From assembly GCA_964019335.1 (NCBI GenBank), contig OZ025663.1, positions 1-64,000 of the forward strand: a stretch of DNA of 64,000 nucleotides, written 5' to 3'. Shown here one piece after another: positions 44,327-54,340 of the stretch (the first letter of the stretch is position 1; every line of letters starts with the position of its first letter). Under the pieces are notes generated by a model, which saw only the letters and a list, made by a program, of their open reading frames with translations, was not told the DNA's origin and searched no databases. Made by a program: the position numbers and the translations under genes. The stretch is from Diplonema japonicum (taxonomy: Eukaryota > Euglenozoa > Diplonemea > Diplonemida > Diplonemidae).

Positions 44327-46287
44327 CTAGCGCCTTACGAAATCTGGTGCACAAGCGGTTATGACCTGATGCTGTGTTTTGTGCTGTTTGCATCATACCT
44401 CGTATGCTTCGTAAGCGTCAGTATCGTCACTAGGTTTGCCTTCTTTTTTAAGGAAGTGGCTTAGCATGGGTGATGCGACCGAGATGTATTTTCCGTTTGT
44501 CTGTTTCACACACAGCTCTGCTTTCCATGACGCTCTTCCCTGCGAGTTGATGGGTGCAATCCTCCACGCCACTGCCCCCTTGCCCTTCTGTACCTTCCAA
44601 CCGAACGCATTAGGAAACAAAGCTTCTGTCTCCTTTACTTCTTCTCGCAGACGTTTCGTTACCTCCTGCACCGACTTCCTGAGCTGCGTCGATTCCTCCT
44701 TGTCTTTGCTCTTCTCTTGATCCTGCCCGGTGGGCATCGCTTCAAAATGTTTAGCCGCTGCTAGCAGCTCATCCCTCTCAGAACGGAGGGAGAGCACTGT
44801 TGCCTGGAGAGTTGTGTTCTCCCCGCTCGACTTATCGCAGTCTGCAACAAGGCTATCTATCTTGCCCTCGCTCTCAGCTAATTTTTTCTTAACTTCTTCA
44901 AGCTTCATTAATCTTTCTTCCGAAAGCTTGAGCAACACTTGCTCCTGATGCTTGCCTCGTTCGATTTCCTGCTTTGCTGTGCTCAGCCGTTGCTCGCTAG
45001 GTGCAGTGGGCTCGTAGACAACAGAAAGACTGTTTACTTGAACAGTGAGGTCTTCCACACGCTTTTGAAGGTCGGGCACCAAAGCTGCTTGCTCCTGCGC
45101 TTCGTTGACTTGCTTCTGAAGCTGTTCGTTCTGTTGTGTGTTATTTAATGCTGTGCAATGTACCTTCCGTGTTAACCTACGCAAGTCTGTATTAGCTTTG
45201 TTAAGGTGAGTCTGGGTGTTGCGCTTCTCCTCCCTTACACGGCTGTTCTCTCTGCGGAGTTCGTCGACTTGTCCCCTGTGTTGCTGGTATTCCGCTTTTT
45301 GAAATACCTTAACGCGTTATCTTCTTTAGGTCTTTCTTGTATTTTGAGCTTCTCTTCGAGCTGGTGCGCATGCACTTTAAGTGCGTCGCAAGTTGCTTGT
45401 TCTGATGTCAGCTGTGTGTTAAAAGTCTCCGTCAGCTTCATGACATGGTTGTGATGCTCTGCCTTCAAGATGGCAATACACTTCTTAGCCTCCGAAAGCT
45501 CTTCAGTTCGGCTTTCCAGCTTTGTGATTGAGTCTTGCACTGACTGCAGTTCTTCGATGCGCGCAGTGACTTCTCTGTTCGTACGGCTCGTCTCGAGCCT
45601 CTTTGCTTCCGAGAGCTCTAGCTGGATCTCAAGCTTAGACATGTTCTCCTTGAGCCTTACGAGAGCAGCGTCCTTCTGCGTCATTTCCTCTTCAACGTTG
45701 GTTACCTGTATTTTCGATTCTTTCACCTTCATCTCCAGATCGCTGAGCTTCCGCAACGTCATCTGCTGGTCGTTGTGAGCGTCGATTGATCTTTCATTCA
45801 GCTTCCGGATCTCATCTTCCAAGCAAAGCCGCCTCCTCTTCTCTTCGTTGAACATTCCTACTTTCGTTGTCAATAGCGCGTCTTGCTCTTTCAGATCCCG
45901 CAGATTTTCTGCCGCACTTAGGCAGTGCTTTCTCTTCTCTTCTTCAAACTCTTCTAACAGGCGTTTGTACTTATCTTCAATAGTTCGATTGGCTTGCTGC
46001 TGCTCGTCAATGAACTTGTCCTTTTCCGCCAGCTCTTGCAGTCTTGTCGACGCAATTCGTGACTCCTCAGTCGCCCACATCGTATTACTTTTTCTCCTGC
46101 TCTTCTTCACCTGCACTATTTCTGCTGGTGTACCTTCTTCATTGTCACTGTCATCATCATCATTGCATCGCTGCATCTCGGCGATTGCCTGCATATCACG
46201 GAGCTTCCAGTAGTCCGCACTCCCCTTTTCGTACGCTACACTGGCACGCATGGCCGTCATTGGATCACGTTCCATATTTGTAGCCAT
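44327..46287 (-). CDS. long coiled-coil protein
   Basis: The ATG at 46287 follows attcag by four bases. Exons are 46287-45308, 45275-45164 and 45130 onward, with introns of 32 nt (45276-45307) and 33 nt (45131-45163); the latter is open if retained. After an N-terminal part (MERDPMTAMRASVAYEKGSA) with an acidic DDDDSDNEE patch, nearly 400 residues are continuous coiled coil. The C-terminal ~70 residues form a non-helical domain (FPNAFGWKVQKGKGAVAWRI, LCVKQTNGKYISVASPML). Translation can stop at 44393 (609 residues). A further 33-nt intron at 44366-44398 (GTATGA start) would give a 12-residue different end at 44327. A cytoskeletal, centrosomal or ciliary role is likely but not shown. Confidence 0.78.
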
Positions 46288-46496
46288 CTTACTGAATTTC
46301 TGTGTGGCGTTCTGGATAATCCTACAATAGATAAGCATGTCTAAGATCACAGCACTTCGCTCTTGATCTAATGTGGCAACTGAAATGATAGGAACACAAT
46401 TGAGCACTGTGAGGTACTCGCAGAACACTGCACAGTCCGGCCGCATCGTAGCTACACGGGCGGCGGTCTATCGGCGCAACCACCAGCAGCAGCACA

Positions 46497-46766
46497 CTAG
46501 ATGTCGTCATGGAGTGGGTGCCCACGTCCTCGAGAGAAACCAGGGCCTTCAGGACCCCTACACACGACAATGCGCATCATCCCCTTGTTGTATCCAGTGC
46601 CCTTTGCTTTCGCCTCGCTAAGCATCATCCTTCTCCTTGCTGACTTGTCCGCCCAAGATGTTACTTCCCCCTTGGCGCCTGCGGGTTCCCACCGCTCAAC
46701 GCGCTTCCTGTTTGTTGGTTTCAAGATTGTTTCCCTCTTTTTTTTTTTTTTTTTTTTTCCACTCAA
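46497..46766 (-). CDS. possible small basic protein or last exon
   Basis: An open segment reads RKRVERWEPAGAKGEVTSWA, RRRMMLSEAKAKGTGYNKGM, MRIVVCRGPEGPGF then SRGRGHPLHDDI and a stop at 46497. Its composition looks coding. The start is uncertain: an AG (ccaacaaacag) lies before the Arg-rich part, and the first ATG after it is at 46628, which would give only 46 residues. Upstream of 46740 the strand is a poly-A run. It is located between a La-motif gene and a coiled-coil gene on the same strand. It may be an exon whose partner I have not found. Confidence 0.35.
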   Translation of the reverse strand: MSGKKKKKKKRETILKPTNRKRVERWEPAGAKGEVTSWADKSARRRMMLSEAKAKGTGYNKGMMRIVVCRGPEGPGFSRGRGHPLHDDI

Positions 46767-46832
46767 TTTTACTTCACCAATTCTTCCCCAATTTTTATTT
46801 TACTCCAGAAAACCCCCCGGATTTTAACAGAT

Positions 46833-47580
46833 CTAACACCCGAAGCAGCAGCAGGGCCATTCGTAAGGGCCCATATTCCGCATGGCGGGTAAAACTATAA
46901 AACGAGACAAATTCCCAATCGTGAAAAAAAGTGTTTCTTCTTCTTTTTTTTTTCCTCTCCTTTGCCCATACTTTACAGTGGTGGGTTGCAGCACAGCGGC
47001 GAGCACACCAGTCTGCTCGGTCGGCACAAGACGAGAGGTTTCTTTGTGGTACGCAGCACGTGGCGAGGCATTCGCTGGGACATCTATTTTGTGACACAGT
47101 ATGTCCTCTACTGTGTAAGCGATCTGTGAAGTGTGGTGCTATGTGCGTGGGGCAAACCTCGTCGGGCTGGTCGGTGTTGGATGTCAATAGCAGCCACACG
47201 CTCTGTGCCCGGGACGCTGGGTCTGGAGTGCTCGTCTTTTTCACAGGCAGTATAGACGTCTGCAGATCGTTCTGCTTCATAGGCCTCACGAAGGGGCCCT
47301 TCTCTCGATCTTCTATTTCCAACTTTCGCGACTGTGTAAGGGCTGATCTCAAGATATTCACATTGTCAGGAAGGCTGTTGTGTTGAGGAAGCAGAGCGCT
47401 TACCTTTGGGAATTTGCTAATGACAGAGAGGTCCACAAAGGACCGTGCATCCATTTTAGAAACTAGATATTTGTCCTGTATTTTAGTAAGTCGCCCTCCC
47501 TTTTTCTTTGTCATGCGTACCTTTTCCAGATTTTCCTTGGAGAAGATGTTCTCCACCAATGATAACAGCTTGTTCTCCAT
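46833..47580 (-). CDS. La-motif (LARP-like) RNA-binding protein
   Basis: Two exons: 47580-47158 and 47123-46833, with a 34-nt intron (GTTTGC to TTCACAG); 237 residues. The N-terminal ~100 residues are a La motif winged helix: LLSLVENIFSKENLEKVRM, DKYLVSKMDARSFVDLSVIS, KFPKVSALL, NILRSALTQSRKLEIE and the closing GPFVRP. La-motif proteins bind RNA 3' ends or poly(A). After the splice the frame reads IAYTVEDILCHKIDVPANAS and a basic stretch (YGQRRGKKKEEE). I cannot confirm the RRM that normally follows the La motif; a weak VWLLLTSN strand may belong to one. The start is the first Met of the domain. Confidence 0.8.
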
Positions 47581-47717
47581 TTTTGCTTTATCTTGTACAA
47601 AATATTTTGTTTTCTTTTCCTTTTTTTCCCCTTTTCTTTTTCGTGTTTCTTTCTGTCGAAAATAACAATGATCGTCTGCAGCATTTCAAGCAATCAACGC
47701 AAATACACAATATACAT

Positions 47718-47990
47718 CTAAAGCCTCAAGCACCCCTCTGTGCCAAAATCGCTATCACTGTCCACCTCGCTGGGGACGTGCGGGTAGGACAGACGGGGCC
47801 GCATGCAGGATTGAGACCACTTGAAAATATGCTTCGCACTCCCACTAGGCGAGCCAAGTTGTTCACAACGTGTAGAGCCAGAGACACGCTCTCCCTTCAA
47901 TGCACTAATCTGCTGTTTGTAAGCTTCGTTCTCTTCCCGCAGACGGAGCACGTACTCCAACAGCTCTTCTAACGAGCGCTGCAGCTTCAT
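47718..47990 (-). CDS. small coiled-coil protein
   Basis: 90 residues from the ATG at 47990, five bases after ccagacag. The first 40 residues are a Leu-zipper-like helix (LQRSLEELLEYVLRLREENE) and the rest is Ser-rich and acidic (SEVDSDSDFG). No family was recognised. It is 137 bp upstream of the La-motif gene and 61 bp downstream of another small ORF, in line with the spacing of the array. Confidence 0.6.
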   Translation of the reverse strand: MKLQRSLEELLEYVLRLREENEAYKQQISALKGERVSGSTRCEQLGSPSGSAKHIFKWSQSCMRPRLSYPHVPSEVDSDSDFGTEGCLRL

Positions 47991-48051
47991 GTTGCCTGTC
48001 TGGGTTAAGTGTGCACTGCTCAAGAAGTCAATGATACTCGGTGTAACTACA

Positions 48052-48255
48052 CTAAACGTGCCGATTCAACCCAGCACCCTTAGCGGGGTGCCGCATGGAC
48101 CAAGGGAGAGACCCTACTATGCTGCTGTCATCGTACGAGCTGGTTGACTCTTCGAATAAGGCAAGGAACGTGAGGTCCGCCTTGCTGAAGAAACCCTTCT
48201 CCACAGAAGTCTCCTTGTCCTTGTGTTTCCCCTTTTTAACCATCGCCTTCGACAT
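48052..48255 (-). CDS. 67-residue hypothetical protein
   Basis: ATG at 48255, twelve bases after cagcag; codes for MSKAMVKKGKHKDKETSVEK, a hydrophobic-acidic middle (ADLTFLALFEES) and SIVGSLPWSMRHPAKGAG. The frame is open a further 62 codons upstream with less protein-like composition, so I prefer the internal ATG. No family was recognised. Support is position, strand and the AG-ATG pattern only. Confidence 0.45.
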   Translation of the reverse strand: MSKAMVKKGKHKDKETSVEKGFFSKADLTFLALFEESTSSYDDSSIVGSLPWSMRHPAKGAGLNRHV

Positions 48256-48558
48256 GTGTATTGTTGCCTGCTGTGTCGGTAATAACGTGGCTAGGAAATC
48301 AGAACTAAGGCACGCATGTAGCCAGTATGAACGGGCGTTACTAATAGAAACTGCCGCGGAAGAGGATTGGTTGTCAGATAGCGAGGATCGTCCATGACAG
48401 ACTATCTGACAGCCAGATTCCATGCGAAGTACTGACCGCACGTTCGGGAGGGGGGGGAGGAATGACGTGGTTTCAACTGCTGGGCGGAAAAACGTCGCTG
48501 CGCTCCCTCAATGCTGTCTATAGATGGTTGTCATGGTCGATGCGTGCTATCATGCAGC

Positions 48559-49935
48559 CTAGGCGGTCTTCCACTTGAAGTCCTGTTCAGCAACGTCGAT
48601 CAATTTTTCAGCAAGAGCAAGGCTCGAGGTGGCTGCAGGTGACGGAGCGTTCCTCAGTGCGAGCGTTGTGTCGTTCAACAAGTTCCTCTCAAAGACGTAG
48701 TCCTTCTCAGGTGCGCCGGACTGCTGGAACACCTGTGCCATGACGCCCGAGAAAGACGGCTCGATCATGTCATCAGTCACGCAGGGCACCAGGTTCCTTG
48801 CATGCATCAAGAAGGCTGTGCGCGATGCGTCGTTGACCACTTCGGAGGCTGCTTGCCCGAAGTTAAAGATCGCAAAGTTCCAAAAGCCCTTGTTTGTGAT
48901 GATGTCGTACAGATGCGAGAAGGAGAAGTCGAAGAACTCGTAGCCGTCCTTCTTTAGGCACAGGCAAGCGCCAGGTCCGATGATCATCTGCTCGCCCCTC
49001 TCCTCGTTGACGGTGGGAGTGAAATGGATTCCGACAGGAATGCCGCCCCCGGTGGGCACAGGATAGATGTTCCTCTTCACAATGTTCTTGTACTCCGGCT
49101 TCAGCTGGTAGTACGAACCACGGAAAGTCACAACCTTAGGATCGGTTTCACCACCCGCGAGTTGCCCGAGCTTGTCCATCCACAGACCACCGCACGTGAT
49201 CACATTGGCCGCTTTCAGTTGCTTGATGGGACCTGCTTGGAACTTCTCACAGCCTGTCACGCAGACAGTGCCGTTCTCCTCTTCCAGCCCCTTCACGTCG
49301 TAGTTCAGCTCAACTACGCCTCCCTTCTTTTCGAAGTCTGCCTTCAGAGACCTTGTGACTGCACCGAAGTCGATGATGCCGGTGTTGGGGGATTCGAGTG
49401 CTGAAGTGCAGACCACATTTGGCTCAATAGCACGGACTTGCGCCCCGGACAGCACCTTGAGGTCCTTTACGCCGTTAGCAACGCCACGCGTGTACAACGT
49501 CTGCACCATGTTGTCTTGCTCTGCGGAGGTCGCAACGATCAGTTTCCCAACCCTCTTGTGAGGGATGTCGTGCTGTTCTGCGTAGCTGTACATCATCTCT
49601 GCGCCTCTCACACAACACTCAGCCATCTTGCTCCCCGGCTCGTAATACATGCCAGCATGGATCACTCCGCTGTTGTGGTTGGACTGGTGCGCAGCAACAC
49701 GCCCTTCCTTTTCCACAACAACCACCTTCTTGTCAGGGTACCTTCTGAGCACCTCGTTGGCCGCTGCCAAGCCGATAATGCCACCACCAATAACTACAAC
49801 GTCATACTGTGGGACTATTGTTTGGATGTTGGCATCAGGCACTTGAAGCATTTCCCCTGTCCCTTTCTTGAAGTATTCGTTGCCTGCAAGAAAAGTACAT
49901 CCCACAGCGACACCTCCACCTAATAGACGGTTCAT
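48559..49935 (-). CDS. L2HGDH: L-2-hydroxyglutarate dehydrogenase, FAD-dependent
   Basis: 458 residues. An N-terminal hydrophobic stretch (LLGGGVAVGCTFLAGNEYF) suits mitochondrial targeting or a membrane anchor. The FAD-binding Rossmann motif is YDVVVIGGGIIGLAAANEVL, then VVVVEKEGRVAAHQSNHNSG and VIHAGMYYEPGS, which is the L2HGDH/DAO pattern; GGLWMDKLGQLAGG and FRGSYYQLKPE lie in the substrate domain. The enzyme oxidises the side-product L-2-hydroxyglutarate to 2-oxoglutarate, passing electrons to the respiratory chain. The ATG follows aattag by nine bases. Length is typical of the family and no lesions are visible. Confidence 0.94.
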   Translation of the reverse strand: MNRLLGGGVAVGCTFLAGNEYFKKGTGEMLQVPDANIQTIVPQYDVVVIGGGIIGLAAANEVLRRYPDKKVVVVEKEGRVAAHQSNHNSGVIHAGMYYEPGSKMAECCVRGAEMMYSYAEQHDIPHKRVGKLIVATSAEQDNMVQTLYTRGVANGVKDLKVLSGAQVRAIEPNVVCTSALESPNTGIIDFGAVTRSLKADFEKKGGVVELNYDVKGLEEENGTVCVTGCEKFQAGPIKQLKAANVITCGGLWMDKLGQLAGGETDPKVVTFRGSYYQLKPEYKNIVKRNIYPVPTGGGIPVGIHFTPTVNEERGEQMIIGPGACLCLKKDGYEFFDFSFSHLYDIITNKGFWNFAIFNFGQAASEVVNDASRTAFLMHARNLVPCVTDDMIEPSFSGVMAQVFQQSGAPEKDYVFERNLLNDTTLALRNAPSPAATSSLALAEKLIDVAEQDFKWKTA

Positions 49936-50182
49936 GTTGATATCCTAATTCGAGACTAGAGGTAGTAAGTGGAGTAAGTGACATAGAGTCATTGGAAGCG
50001 AAATCAAAGAGAGGAATGGACAAGTGAAAACAAAACCAAAGGATCACTGCGGCAAGACTCGAAGGGATAACAGTCAGGTGAAAACGTGCGAATTCTGCTG
50101 CACGTGTACTGTATCAGCTACGGGTTTTGTAAGAAGGAGCATGAAATAAATGGGGGGGGATTGATCAAAAGAATGAACGTGT

Positions 50183-51693
50183 TTACATGGTGACATCACC
50201 CTGGTTAGTTGGGGGGTACGGACCCTGTGCGTAGTTCTGGGGTGGGTATGCTTGGGGAGGGTATTGCTGCTGTGGGGGGTACTGCTCTTGTGGGGGGTAC
50301 TGCTGCTGGGGAGGGTACTGTGTCTGTGTGCCATAAGCGGGAGCGGGCTGGCTTGTAGCAGGTGCATCAATAGATGTATATTTCATGCGCTTATCCTTGT
50401 GCCTTTTCAAGAAAATGACTGCTCCTACAGTCCCTGCGACAAAGACACACATGAGTGGAACGCCAATAGCAGGCCTGTAGGCCAACCACGCGATGGCAAT
50501 GACCAACATGGAAATAGAGGTGGCGATCACACACGTGAGGGCACAGATGAGCGTGCTGACCAGTTCCCCAAGGAAGTCACCAATGAAAGGCACAATGGTA
50601 GGTGCGATGGCGATAGGTGCGAAGATCATGGCAAGACTGAACCAGCAGACCAGCCATCCCAGGAACCTAAGTACCCACGTGAGGGTCTTGTTCTCACTTT
50701 CCAGGTCGTTCAGAATGTCGTCGCCTGTTGCATTGCCGTTCTGGATCCTCCCGATGGTGCAGTACGAGCAGCTCGACTGTGTAGGCATTTGTGTTGTTGC
50801 TGTTTACATACGTGGTGGGGGTTATGCCACTCCTTGAACCCTATTGTCCCGTCGTCGTTAGTGGTTTGCAGAGCCAGAACAGAGACAGCAGTTCCAGGCC
50901 TCTTCACTCGCTGTTGCCACTTAAATCTGAAGTCGCCGTACACTTGAGTACTTCCCACAACACCAGCGGGGGTCGGCACACAGCGATTCTGGTGCACGGA
51001 AAACCATGTCTGGAGTGTATTACTACACACAGTACCGTTGTTGAACATGTTGCTGAAGCCGGTCGTGAAAAAGTTGTTGAGAGGAAGATCTTGTTTCTCG
51101 CCAATATTCTTCGCTTGCTCGATTTGCCAAGAAGACAACGTGGGCAACACGAAAGAGGTACTCAAACCGGATGCAGAGCAACTACTGGAACCTATGCAGA
51201 TCCTTGTCGATGTGCGGGAGATGTCTTTGAAGTTAGACGGCCAACTAGGGGGGTTTACCTTCATGTTGGGATTACTGTAGATCTCCGGCACCGACTGCCA
51301 CATTGGCGTGTAAGTGTACGAGTCGCCGTCCTTCTTCTCGTGGTTGACGTACTGCTCTGTGTTGCGAGTCCACGAGAAGACCTCTTCATCCGTAGCAGTC
51401 AGGACGCCAACGATGTTGAAGGTGCCGAGGTTGGAAAGGTATTCTGTGTCCGTCACGTTGTCAGAAGGCGTGGGTTCACACCCCTCGATAGCGACAAGGG
51501 CATTGTTGTTTGACGGGTTAGGTATGCAGGAGTTGAGCTGGCGGTACTCATCGCGTGCATATCCGATAGTCTGCGCTGTCCACACAGCCCTTTTTTCGTT
51601 CCATCCGAGAATGAACAAGGATACACCGAAAACCACAATCCCCACGACTACACCAACAAGGGAATTCATCATTTTGTGGAAAAATCCGGACAT
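50183..51693 (-). CDS. TMEM43: TMEM43/LUMA family membrane protein
   Basis: Two exons: 51693-50812 and 50776-50183, with a 35-nt intron starting GTATGT; 491 residues. TMEM43 features: an N-terminal helix (VGVVVGIVVFGVSLFILGWN) followed by NEKRAV, a large lumenal domain (FSWTRNTEQYVNHEK, VYGDFRFKWQQRV), and three C-terminal helices (WVLRFLGWLVCWFSLAMIFA, LVSTLICALTCVIATSISML, AIAWLAYRPAIGVPLM). TMEM43 is an inner nuclear/ER membrane protein thought to organise membrane complexes. Unusually, the C terminus adds about 60 residues of YPPQQQ-type repeats after a KRHKDKR stretch. Neither half alone covers the family; the splice restores it. Confidence 0.9.
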
Positions 51694-51736
51694 TTTTGAT
51701 TTCTCTTAACCCTTTCCACAACGCGTTTTAAAGCTT

Positions 51737-51763
51737 AGAGTTTTTTTTTTTTTTTTTTTTTTT
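51737..51763. repeat. poly-T tract
   Basis: An almost uninterrupted T run of about 25 bases directly upstream of the TMEM43 gene and immediately beside the left TIR of the adjacent element. Similar runs lie near 2782, 46740, 52977, 55689 and 61037, so they are a general feature of intergenic DNA here. Confidence 0.9.
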
Positions 51764-51768
51764 ATTTT

Positions 51769-52181
51769 TTTATTTCACTCTTCGTCATTTTCTTCACTCA
51801 CTAGGGGCCTCATTATTTAACGCGAAATGGCCATTATTTAACGCGAAATCGCCATTGTTTAACTAGTTAAATAATGAGATTTTGCAGTTACATAATGGCC
51901 CTTCAGAGTGGAAAAATGAGTCTCGCCGTGGAAAAAAATGCACCCAACCCCTTGAAAAAACTTTTTGGGGTGGGCGTATTTTGACTATTTTTGGCCATCT
52001 GAGGCCATTCCAGCCCTTAAAAGTGGGAATAAGTGCCTTACTTCCCCTTTAAATGCCACGGCGAAATAGCAACCCCATATTACCTTAGGAAACTCCCCAA
52101 AAAGGCTGACCTGCGTGAAAAAAAACAGCAGTGAAAGCAGTGAAAAGAGTGAGTGACTCAAATGACGAAGAGTGAAATAAA
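51769..52181. mobile_element. MITE-like element with 22-bp perfect TIRs
   Basis: The 22 bases 51769-51790 are repeated exactly in inverted orientation at 52160-52181, and matching continues imperfectly inward (the next ~12 bases both contain cactcac). The 413-bp interior has no ORF and holds repeated cattatttaacgcgaaat words and their inverse gttaaataatg. Size, TIRs and lack of coding fit a non-autonomous DNA transposon. I could not see an unambiguous target-site duplication. Confidence 0.72.
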
Positions 52182-52314
52182 CGACTTACTTGCCGCCAAA
52201 TGAGCCATTATTTAACTCTCGTTACCCGTTTTTTTGCACGAGGGCCCTGCGGGAACTCGAGTTAAATAATGACTCATAATTTGTCAGCAATAAATAGTTA
52301 TTATTTCACTCTTC
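52167..52314. mobile_element. second, overlapping TIR element
   Basis: GAAGAGTGAAATAA at 52167-52180 recurs inverted at 52301-52314. The 148-bp unit therefore shares its left TIR with the right TIR of the larger element, as if two related elements abut or are nested. The interior again holds attatttaac and its inverse gttaaataat. Confidence 0.6.
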
Positions 52315-52319
52315 AGAAA

Positions 52320-52973
52320 TTACTTCACGCACTGGGGGGCCCATTACTTCACGCTAAATCTCATTACTTCACGGTGAAATAATGGCCTATTTTCCGTGAA
52401 GTAATAGGGGGTTTCCGTTAAATAATATGCCTCGGTAGGCCAATTTTTGCCTCGGTTCGGTTCCCAGTGGGGCTACTTTTTCCTCTCAGTTTGCTAATTT
52501 CCCCCCAGGTTCAGCTCAATTGGCCAACTTTTGCCTCGGCTCAGTTCCAAGTTGGACTACTTTTTCCTCCCAATTTGCCCACTTTTGGCTAGGCCTTGTT
52601 CCCAGTTTCTGTCGGTAACTCTTCTGTGGGTAAGGGTAACTTAGTCAGCTTACCCAAGCACCCCAAAAGACTTCAAAATACCGAAGCAGCAGAAAAAAAG
52701 GAGCCAGCGGCCGCGCTAGGTATGGGAAGGCCTGATTAGAGGTGACAGTGGCAATGCCAGCGACAGCGGCAGCTCTAAGTCAACAAAAGGAGGAAAAACA
52801 ACTTGTATTGTAACCTTTGTAACCCCTCTCTTGTACCCCTTGTCACCCTGTTGTGCCCCTCGTGGTGAAGTAATTTCAGAGTGTCGTGAAATAAAACCAC
52901 TTACCTACCGCCAAGTAATGCTTTACCGACCTCGAGGTAACGGTAAAGTCATTACTTGTTGGCAGTAAATAGC

Positions 52974-52980
<7 letters not shown>
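52320..52980. repeat. diverged short-repeat cluster
   Basis: Words such as attacttcacgctaaat (52340-52400) are variants of the attatttaacgcgaaat words of the neighbouring element. At 52439-52615 an ~80-bp unit is tandemly duplicated (gccaattttt or gccaactttt, tgcctcggttc or tgcctcggctc, gctactttttcctc or gactactttttcctc). The stretch 52887-52975 resembles 52171-52300, so this looks like a graveyard of the same element family. Confidence 0.65.
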
Positions 52981-53012
<32 letters not shown>

Positions 53013-54340
53013 CCCGTCAACGTTTCGGCATTATCCCCTAAATGCCCGAGCCACCCCATTTTCATTGTTGCTTCGAATGGTCGAAAAAGGGCAGCATGCA
53101 ACCATAGGAAGATACAAGGAAAGGGTAAATGGTACTAAAATTTTCAATTCTAGGTGCCAGAATCAGATGAGAACACTTAGCTATGCAAGAGGGGGGTTGA
53201 GGGTGTACTTTTATGTCCGATTTTGGAGGGTCATGTCATGGGGAGTCTGTGGAGTGGCTGGGCTAAATAGGGCAGCATTCGGCCCTATTTGGTGCCCTGA
53301 ACTCTAGGATTGAAATCAGTGTGGAATGAAAAAAAGCAACTTACGAGCTTTTTTTCCAGCGCATGGAAGGGTAAAAAAAAAACACGTTTTGCATAAGTAA
53401 GGGTTTGCGGGCTTTGCAACAGGGGCACCTTCTTCCCGCACCCAGGAACAACACAGAGCACCCCCCTCCTCACCTTCGTTCTGTTCATCATGGTCTCGGA
53501 GGCGTGATTTAGGGTGATCGAGACGTATTGGGCTGAGTGAGGGAATCCTCATTGCTAGCGTGTTTGCACTTGGGGGTCGGTGACGGGCGGCTTTTGGGTG
53601 AGAAGCTTGCCAACAAGTTCTTCTTTGAAGCTCGAGAAGCCATAATTTTTGCTACATTCCCTGCTCTCCTTCCAGATTATGGAGGAGTTGGCAACACAGC
53701 TTTTCAGGACCCAATAAAATCAAATGCCATATTTTGTTGTCCAGGGGCCGTGTTCAAAAAAAAGTTGTCTCGATTTTAGTGGTGCCATGCAGTATGTGAC
53801 ACAGCGGCCACCCTTGAAGCTTCGCCCCGAAGCCTCCCAAGTCCCCTGTGGCCCCGTAGAAAGTAAAAGTGGAGAGGTAAAGAAAGCTTGGAAATTGAAA
53901 TAGGGAGAGGGGCCACAGAAGCAATTAAACACCAACTGGAGAGTTGTGGGAGGCTTGCTTCACTGGCACGAAGCCGCGGGGAGGCTACTTGCCTGACCTG
54001 GTGAAGCCACCTCCTTGTTCAATGTAATGGGATAAGGGACTCTCCGTTGAGGGCGATGCTAACTGGCGCCACGCGTAGGGTGGGCTCTCCATCCCCGTCC
54101 AGGTTTCCCCACGTGTACGGCTTTAGAACGAGAGTCTCCAAACCACAATTACCAGGAACCACCACAGGGAGGTTGGAAACATTGGTCCCCCAAAAAAGGT
54201 ACTTAGCGAAAAAGCAAATTTTGAAATAAGGACAAAACTACCGCTTGGGCGGTTAGGGGTTAAAAAAGAAAACAGAGATCTGTTGCCAAATAGTAATTTG
54301 AAGAAAAGGGGAAACTGTAGTGTAAACAGCCAAGAATGGC
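52977..54340. other. non-coding interval with poly-T
   Basis: Begins with a ~36-base T run and continues 1.3 kb without a supported gene. Short open frames are unconvincing. With the preceding element cluster it makes the largest gene-free gap in the minus-strand array (51694-54340). Confidence 0.55.
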
